Positions 57,200 through 64,000 of a stretch of DNA of 64,000 nucleotides are shown here, one piece after another. The notes below the pieces were generated by a model. It ran no database searches. It was not told where the DNA came from and saw nothing but the letters and a program-made list of their open reading frames with translations. Numbering within the stretch: the stretch's first letter is position 1; the number at the start of each line of letters is the position of its first letter. This DNA is from Trissonchulus latispiculum (taxonomy: Eukaryota; Nematoda; Enoplea; Enoplida; Ironidae). Position numbers and translations under genes: made by a program. The stretch spans positions 1-64,000 of the forward strand of contig JASAND010030899.1 in NCBI GenBank assembly GCA_030248195.1. Direction: 5' to 3'.

Positions 57200-58390
57200 A
57201 TGAATCCTTCTGGAACGAATGGCGTGGCTGTGACTGGAGCGAGTCGAAGGAAGCGGGCCAAGTCCATACTGCCGCCGAAAAAGACCATTTTGGCGACAGT
57301 TTTGCCAGACCTATCGTTGCCGGTGAAGAAACGTAGTCGTAATCCGCCGCCTGGCGATTTGCCAGAGGACGATCCGAAGGCGTTCAGTCGAGATCTGGTG
57401 AAAATTGACGTTTCACCGGAGCTCGATGAAGGTCTGGACATCCAGGATTCGCTCAGCTGTGCGGCGACGCCGTTGGATTTTTCGCTTAATCTCAGTCGAA
57501 AGACAGTCGGAGAAGCGTCGGTGACAGTTGCAAACGGAAAATCGAACCGGGCAGAACGTCAGGGATCGACTCAGCCTATCGCAGCTGTCAGCGTGCCCAG
57601 CAGCGCTACCTTGGCAGCTGCAGGCCAGCCAACGAACGCTGCAGCAGCGTCCCTGATAGCTGCGATGCAGCTGTGCTCTCAGAACCGGCCTTCCCCTCTG
57701 CTGACCGGACTAGCCGGGGGTCTGGCTCCGTCCCCCCACCTCCCCCAGGTGCCCATTGGTCTTCCTGGCTCCGCCTTTACCCACCTGTCTCCCCTTCTGG
57801 CCAACATGATGCTTGGCCAGGTAGCCGCGGTTGGTCACTTTGGTCATTCGTTGCCCGGGCCGGCCGTCTTTGGGCACGGCCCGCTGCCTTCCACCTCCGT
57901 TCTGGGCCCTCCCGGTGATCCTGCCCGGCCCGGGAGTCCGGTCCACTCCTCGTCGAAAGCCCCCCAAATTTCGCCCCCTAGAAAACCGTCGGGTGACGGT
58001 CCCTCGACCTCTGTTGCCTCCAAGTCACCCCTGGGCAGCCCTGGATCCGCAGGCGGAAACGATCCGAACCGCGCTTCCATCGGCCTACGGCGGAACTATA
58101 AGAATGCGACCCGCGAAAGGCGGATGGAGGCCAACGCGCGGGAACGAAATCGCGTTCATACGATCGGGGCAGCCTTCGACCAGCTGCGACATCTGATACC
58201 GTCGTTTTCGACGGAACAGAAGCTGTCCAAACTGTCGATACTGAGAATTGCCTGCAAGTATATCCTACTGTTGGCCTGTCTTAATAAGCTGGACTATTCC
58301 ATGGATCAGGCGGGTTACTCTGAGCTGGACTGTATTGAGATGCTCACTCAAACCATTTGTCAGGAATCTAAAATTCGAAGATCTAATTGA
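57200..58390 (+). CDS. ATOH8: ATOH8/net-like bHLH transcription factor
   Basis: Seen: 396 codons in one open exon. The C-terminal 100 residues hold a full basic helix-loop-helix: basic region RRMEANARERNRVH (about 307-320), helix 1 to about 335, loop, then helix 2 KLSKLSILRIACKYILLLA (about 345-363), followed by a conserved tail LNKLDYSMDQ. Known: this combination (NARER.RVHTI.AAF, QKLSKL.ILRIAC.YIL.LA, LDYS) marks the ATOH8/Drosophila net family, nuclear DNA-binding regulators of cell differentiation. Human ATOH8 is 321 aa. The N-terminal 300 residues are low-complexity: a basic patch SRRKRAK (15-21), a motif TPLDFSLNLS resembling CtBP/Groucho-type docking peptides (tentative), then Ala/Gly/Pro/Ser-rich sequence. 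The first ATG lies 21 nt after a 3' splice site. A short upstream coding exon cannot be excluded. Confidence 0.93.
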   Translation: MNPSGTNGVAVTGASRRKRAKSILPPKKTILATVLPDLSLPVKKRSRNPPPGDLPEDDPKAFSRDLVKIDVSPELDEGLDIQDSLSCAATPLDFSLNLSRKTVGEASVTVANGKSNRAERQGSTQPIAAVSVPSSATLAAAGQPTNAAAASLIAAMQLCSQNRPSPLLTGLAGGLAPSPHLPQVPIGLPGSAFTHLSPLLANMMLGQVAAVGHFGHSLPGPAVFGHGPLPSTSVLGPPGDPARPGSPVHSSSKAPQISPPRKPSGDGPSTSVASKSPLGSPGSAGGNDPNRASIGLRRNYKNATRERRMEANARERNRVHTIGAAFDQLRHLIPSFSTEQKLSKLSILRIACKYILLLACLNKLDYSMDQAGYSELDCIEMLTQTICQESKIRRSN

Positions 58391-58394
58391 AAGC

Positions 58395-58396
<2 letters not shown>

Positions 58397-58434
<38 letters not shown>

Positions 58435-58462
58435 TGTATGTATGTATGTAATGTATGTATAT
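58397..58462. repeat. (ATGT)n microsatellite in the ATOH8-like 3' UTR
   Basis: About a dozen ATGT/GTAT units with two single-base slips start 6 nt after the stop codon. The tract probably lies in the 3' untranslated region. Confidence 0.85.
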
Positions 58463-59736
58463 GTACCTAAGGTTAACAGATATATATTCGAGATATAGCG
58501 AAGCCTGAACTTAATGTAACCGTTGGCACACTTTTTGCTAAACGTTTGCTTTTTTTACTCTGAACGATAACCGCAACACCAAATATGTACTTAATTTTTC
58601 AACACTGTATACTCTTGATGAAATACGAATTAAAATGTTTGGAAATTTTTGAATTCTCGGATTCTGAGGTTCCGTTAGTTTTTTCCACCCGTCCAGAGTG
58701 TTATTGTGGGCCGGCACCGGTGGGCCAGTGCCACATTTCTTAGGTATATATCTAAAATTACCTACGAGCAAAATTATAAGATATTGGATACTTTTCAAGG
58801 TCAGATGCTAACTAGCTCAAGGCGATAGGCCACAAAAACTGCCACCGGCTAGCCGGCCGGCCCATATTTTACCAGCCGGCCCGTTCTTGGCCGGATGCCA
58901 GCCGGTCTGGCCTGAGCCGGTGCGCAACAATAGTTTCTCTGGTAACATATCTAGAAATCTCTAGAAACAACAAAAATGTGTCTGTTTTATTGATGGAATT
59001 GTTTAAACTTTATTGGAGGAATAGAAAAATTTGTAGCGATCTCAGAGCTTATGTTTTCCGCTGGAATACAAAATTTATTAGACAACTTGCACTGTAAAAA
59101 ACCCGTTCAAAAGCACAATTAAAAACAAAGATCCAAGGTTTAAGCAACTGGCAAGTTTTTAAGGTTAACATTAGAGGCCTTTTCGCACAACGGTCTAAAT
59201 TCTGAACGAGTTAAGCCTTTTAGAGCATTGGGTTAACAGAGGTCATTTTAGCATTTACAGGATTGGAATAAATTAAATCGAGTTTTATACAATTTCTTCG
59301 CTTAGCCACGTTTTCAACTCACACCCGTGAAAGAACCTTGCAGTTATTATTGTCATAATAAATGTTTAACTTTTGTTCCTATTTCCGGTTAATACTTATA
59401 TATTTGCGTTTGTTTATACTACGTCCTCATTCTGTTAATTATTAATAAATGCTCAGTTGTTCCAGTTTACCTTAATTAGCTTTGTATCAAATAAAGAAGG
59501 CATTTTCTGTGTATATATGAGACAAACAAAAATTAATGATTCTAATTTTGCTGAAGGCTGAGTTTTAAGCTGCCAGGTGGTAGGCGATTTAGGAATGACT
59601 TGCTTTATGGCTAAATTTAAAATATTAATAGCAGAAGTTTAGTTTTCAAATTGAAAAAAGAAGATATGCTAATCTGAACTTGTGAACGATTTATTTACGT
59701 AATGGGGGAAGCTGAAACTCGTCAAGTATGTATTTA
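58463..59736. other. Downstream of the bHLH gene: no gene seen
   Basis: AT-rich sequence without a credible coding exon. 58700-58925 is GC-rich with repeated CCGGC/GGCCGG words and is probably a degenerate MITE. AATAAA at 59267-59272 is a possible distant polyadenylation signal for the bHLH gene, with weak support. Confidence 0.35.
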
Positions 59737-60127
59737 AGTATGATAACAGTGATCAATTGAACTTTACCCACCTCAATAAAAGTTCAACTTCAATGACTTG
59801 TTGCAAGAGATCAACCAAACCTTACCTAGAGCATGATTTATACATCGTTGAACTGCTCGAGGTACCTATGCTCTAGTTAATGGTGAAAAGCAGTTTGCTC
59901 ATTGCTGTAGCTTGCTGCTAGCTTAAAAGACTACCAATAATGGCAAAAAGCGGTGACTTTGGTAGTCCTACAAACTGCCTTACACCATTAAATAGAGCAC
60001 ATCGCGAGCATTCCAACGATGTATAAATCATGCTGTAGGTTTGGTTCGGTCTTTTGCAAGAAGTCATTGATGTTGACCAACTTTTATTGAGGGGGGATAA
60101 AGTTCAATTGATCCGATAACAGTATGA
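59737..60127. repeat. Foldback (about 115-bp arms)
   Basis: GTATGATAACAGTGATCAATTG to AATAAAAGTT and ATTTATACATCGTTG at the left are inverted at 60005-60127. As at 28498-28902, one arm reads TTGAGGGGGG where the other has a shorter G-run complement, and both families share the GATCC tip and an AACGATGT word near the loop. The loop is about 140 bp. Confidence 0.8.
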
Positions 60128-63100
60128 CACTAGCCCGGCATTAGCGTCAAAAAATTGAACTGAGTGGAAGCGTTTTCATCGAAGATCGATTCGTCGTTTT
60201 GGGCTGGGAAAGCAAGCAAGCAAAGCACGTGTCCCCCCAACTAACGGCTGGTCTGATTTCGAATTTATCAATTATCTGAGCTGGTTCCAACTTCGATTTC
60301 TACGTTAGTTGATGTTTGGTACTTAGGCAGTCGTCGGTTTCCCATAAGCGCAGGACTGTAGTTGTCCGCTCCGGTACATAGGAAGGAATAATAGAAATAT
60401 ATTCACTCCGTCTACGGATTTTAATTTAAATTTAGGCTTAGGCTTCACTAATCGACCCCTGATTCAACAACCCAACTTTCGGTCAAACTCTTCCTCCCGG
60501 CAAGGAGACTTCCTATGTAAACTTTGCTTTTATACTTGGATCATTGTGTCAGTTCCGGTTTGCTAGTAATCCACTACATATATACCCAATTCAACGGCAC
60601 AGGACGAATTGGTAAACCAGAATCCTTTTAAAACATCCTGTTAATTAGATTAATGTTCAGTTTAATTGCCTTTGAGCTAAAGATTAACTTGGACGTTTCG
60701 TTTGGTCAGGCTAATTTTCTTGATTGCTCAGGACTTCAATCTGCCGTTTATTACTTCCAAAGGATAAATTAACAGTTGGCTTTGACCAGAGATAGTTTTG
60801 TTGTCTACCATTTTTGTCTGTTATTTTTGTTAGATTAGTCGACTAGAATTAGCAATGGACTTTTGTGGAAACTGTTGAAGTTGTTCAGATTAGGAATAAG
60901 ACAAGCTGAAGTTATGTTCAAGTTCATCCAAGACCAAGATGCGTGAAAGATGGGATTCGGCATCAAAGTCGGCGGCTTAAAAATGATTCAGTTTCAGTGC
61001 CTGATACATCACAACAACACACATTCACCCGTGTTGAACCCATGTTTTCGTTCAACCCTAAACTAGTGCTGGGACCGGTTCCAAAAAACCGGTAGAACCG
61101 GAACCGGAAGGATTTTTAGAATCGGAACCGGTGGCTTTTGGAATCGGACCGGTTCTAATGTAAATTTTGGCTGTTTGGTACAATCAAGGTTTATTTTCAA
61201 AAATTTTAAAATCTTATTAGGAATTTGAATTTAGCATTTGGAATTTAAACTTCATTTTGGAAATTCTATTTAGATTGAAAATTTGAGGACGGTTAGGCTT
61301 TTGTGTAAATGGTAGAAGATTTGATATCTACTTTATGGTATATTTTTAACAGCGGTTTTAAGTCAACGTTTTAAGTTTTCTGGAAAGGTTACTACAAACG
61401 AATAACTAAGGTGTATTCGATCTTAGCTCTTCCTCAAGGTAACAAAGGTTTAAGCATTAAGGATTTGATGATTTACGAGAACTCTTTGAGCTTCAGTTAT
61501 TGCCTCTGCATTTCTGTGTGCAAAACTTAAACTGAAGTATACCAGCAAACTGTAAATACCAGTTAGCAAATCCAGATTATATACGGGTTAAACTGAGCAA
61601 TAGTATCTCTGGACGGTGAGATACAATTCTTCTTTAATAATAATTGGCTGGCGCTATCGAAAAAGAATGATTTTGCGGCTTACTAAAAAATTTTCACATT
61701 TCGTAGTCATATTTTAGTATTTTATGTCTATTGTTATAGGATTACGCTTTAATAGAAAATAGCGCTTTTGCTACAGTTATGTTTATGTCTGCTAATAATA
61801 TTAAAACAAAATTTGTGTAAAATAAAAGCTTAACAGACTGATTTCATTTATTGCACATTAAATTTTATGGTTTCGAATGTGTGAAGTTAGTTGTACCTGT
61901 GTTCTGCAGAAGTGCTCGAAAAGTAGGTACAAGCCCCCCCCCCTGAAAATCTCAGTTCAAGGTACAAGCCCCCTCAAAATTTTCTAGGGACAAGCCCCCC
62001 CCAGGACCCGACCCTATGTTAATTTATGGCTGCAAAGTAGTATTTTAGCTTTCTAGTTTATTAAAAGATTTAAGTTTACAATAATCTTAAACCATTAAAC
62101 CATAATACTATTAAAGACTACAGTTTTAAGTCGTAAAATTAGAAACTTAACTTAGTTCCCTTTAAAAACGGAATAATAATAATAATAATAACCAGAAGAA
62201 GAAGAAGAAGAAGAAGAAGAAGAATTCATATTTTCAGGATTTAAAAACTGTTCACGTATACATAATCGATTGATAATTAGATTCCTAACAAATTCAACAA
62301 ATTTCAAACTGAGAAGTGAAATCTATTTACTAATTTCAAAATTTCATTTAACTAACAGACCCCTCTTTATTTCAAGTGGACAGAGTCCCTAAAGTTAATC
62401 CTTTAAATAGAAGAAAACGTTTGCCCCTACTCAGATCGACATAAGCCCACAAGACTGTTGCAGCATTTTTAGAAATCTTACGTTTGCAGCATTCTTTCCC
62501 TGATTTTAAAAGCTTATATATATATACAGTACAATTATTCAAAACTTGCAAATCAAAAGATATCTGAAGTTAAAAGTTGTTATGTCAGGATATTAAATAT
62601 TTATAATATTTACTTTGTCCAAAACGCCTGTTTTTGAAATATGTCAGCGTTGTAGGTATGTTCACCAGCTGAGAAGCTCCCCCCCCCCCCCGAGATTTCG
62701 GCTTTAATGTTTCGAGCATATTGCAAGCTTATATAATACATTAGGATTAGGAACAGCTGAGCTGAGTGTCTTACTCTTGCTATTATAAACTCTTGCTATC
62801 ATCTATGTAATTTTGTATGTGAAACAGGAAGTATAATGTGCTGTACTTTGGTTCTGTGGACGGTACCTGACGCGCGCACAAGTGTGTGCTTTTGGCATGT
62901 GAATTGAATAAGTTTACAATAATCAAGACAATAAATTGTTAAAATGAAATCCTGAAATTTTAAAGTTTTCCATATAATATTACATATACAGTGAAACATA
63001 ATCAGACACATACAAACCATACGGGCACATGAAAAGTTATGCCATTCAGTTTTAAGTTTTGACTATAGAATGACAACAAAATTAACACATTAGCGCTTAA

Positions 63101-64000
63101 TGATTACTGATTACATCAAAAACTGGTAGCGCCTCTTTTTGCGTTTCTGAAGATTGTTTCTGCGACATTGACTCTTCTTGTCAACCTTCCAAGATTAATG
63201 TGTTTCTTTGTTTGCCGATGTTTTAGTGCTAAAAATTGCCAAGATGAATTTGTCGACAGCGCGACTCCGTGGTTTTTCTCGATCTGGTGTAAAATTCTCG
63301 TGCTTTCTCTAGACACAGCAAACTTTAATAGATTGAGTTTGAGTTTTGTCTGGCTAAAATATACCTGATATATATAGGTTTTAGTTTACCTGGCCAGTAA
63401 AATGTTTTACACTTTTCTGAAGCCGGATGTACAATTTTCAGGCTTCTCAAGACTTCAGTATCAGTTCATTTCATTTATTTTCGAGTAATTTGGTATTAAG
63501 CAAAGCATTTTGTATATAGGTTTAAGTTTTCATCCATTGTAATCTGTCATCTTCTGTTCGTGGTCTGGTTTGAACTTCCGTTTCTAAGCAGAAATTATTC
63601 TGTGGAAACGGACATGAAATGAACTTTGTGGCTGCGGGTTTGAGTTCTTTATGAATTTTTTGGTTGCTTGGCGGTGTGCAACTTTCTTTCAAAATTTCGG
63701 TTGCATTACAGATAGTTTCCGAAATATTCTATACAATTCTCTTATGTTCAAACTGAATACAGTTGAAATATATTATGTAGTCTTTTTGAAGATGTGTTTT
63801 TTCTTGAGTCAGGCACGATTTTAGGTTTTATAGGCTAACTCGAAATTTCAATTCAACTACTGCAAGATCTCGACATATATATATTGAGGGTTATTAGACG
63901 GTGAGCAAATCTTTTCCTACCTTTCCAATACATTGTACTAAACAAGATAAGCTCAGTTCATTAAATCATTAATATATACTAAATACTGTACTAATTAAAA
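60128..64000. other. Gene-free AT-rich tail of the window
   Basis: No coding exon, paired repeat ends or RNA gene recognised. Notable only are a short ACCGG-rich cluster (61069-61160, starting TAGTGCTGGGACCGGTTCC, like hAT MITE ends), C-runs (61936, 62681) and (ATA)n/(GAA)n microsatellites at 62172-62223. Confidence 0.35.
62172..62223. repeat. Compound (ATA)n-(GAA)n microsatellite
   Basis: About six AAT/ATA units followed after a short gap by about nine GAA units. Confidence 0.9.

Noticed and set aside
57673..58196. Alternative frames overlapping the bHLH gene on both strands
   Set aside because: Shadows of the GC-rich coding sequence; only the 57200-58390 frame encodes the conserved bHLH.

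Overview
This is nuclear DNA from an animal, most likely a bilaterian. It is AT-rich, gene-poor and heavily loaded with mobile DNA. Split genes with GT..AG introns, an ATOH8/net-class bHLH gene and tRNA-derived SINEs support this. I cannot name the species. I see no bacterial operon, CRISPR array or rRNA gene.

Two host genes are supported, both on the + strand. (1) A five-exon MAT2B gene (regulatory beta subunit of methionine adenosyltransferase 2, an NAD(P)-binding SDR-like protein) spans 12759-24692. Its exons are 12759-12953, 14255-14369, 18653-18793, 20078-20280 and 24435-24692. All junction phases agree and give 303 codons plus a stop, with one in-frame TGA in exon 3 caused by a local pair of compensating indels. 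(2) An ATOH8/net-like bHLH transcription factor lies at 57200-58390 (396 aa, one open exon). Both genes have a strong 3' splice site 12-21 nt upstream of the chosen ATG. That fits either an unseen 5' leader exon or spliced-leader trans-splicing.

Most of the rest is transposable elements, nearly all non-autonomous. 0-5 kb: hAT-like elements with CATAGGTG ends (one nested in another) and a LINE reverse-transcriptase relic split by a 1.1-kb TA-flanked element. 5-12.5 kb: hAT MITEs, a 5-bp-TSD MITE, a large diffuse repeat with paired GGTTTTTTCCC boxes, and a Helitron-like element with internal tandem repeats and a terminal hairpin. 12.7-24.7 kb: MAT2B, whose introns carry a TTAA-flanked element, a 145-bp tandem array, foldback elements and a second inverted copy of the tandem-repeat element. 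25.0-25.75 kb: a young 5'-truncated LINE with a perfect 12-bp TSD. 28.5-38.4 kb: foldbacks, a hAT MITE built from TTTCAG repeats, and a long 145-bp array interrupted by a SINE (13-bp TSD) and a 1.3-kb hAT element (8-bp TSD). 38-50 kb: a Harbinger-like MITE, TTAA-flanked elements, hAT elements and two long (TA)n tracts around a 4.6-kb hAT-bounded segment. 50-55 kb: nested inverted repeats. 55.7-58.4 kb: a hAT MITE, a tRNA-Thr-like sequence and the bHLH gene. 58.4-64 kb: mostly unannotated AT-rich DNA with one foldback and microsatellites.

The only functional link I can support between the genes is proximity. No transposase ORF is visible, so the DNA elements must be moved in trans or be dead. 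Target-site duplications, and in several cases unoccupied copies of the same target elsewhere in the window, allow many insertions to be mapped to the base.
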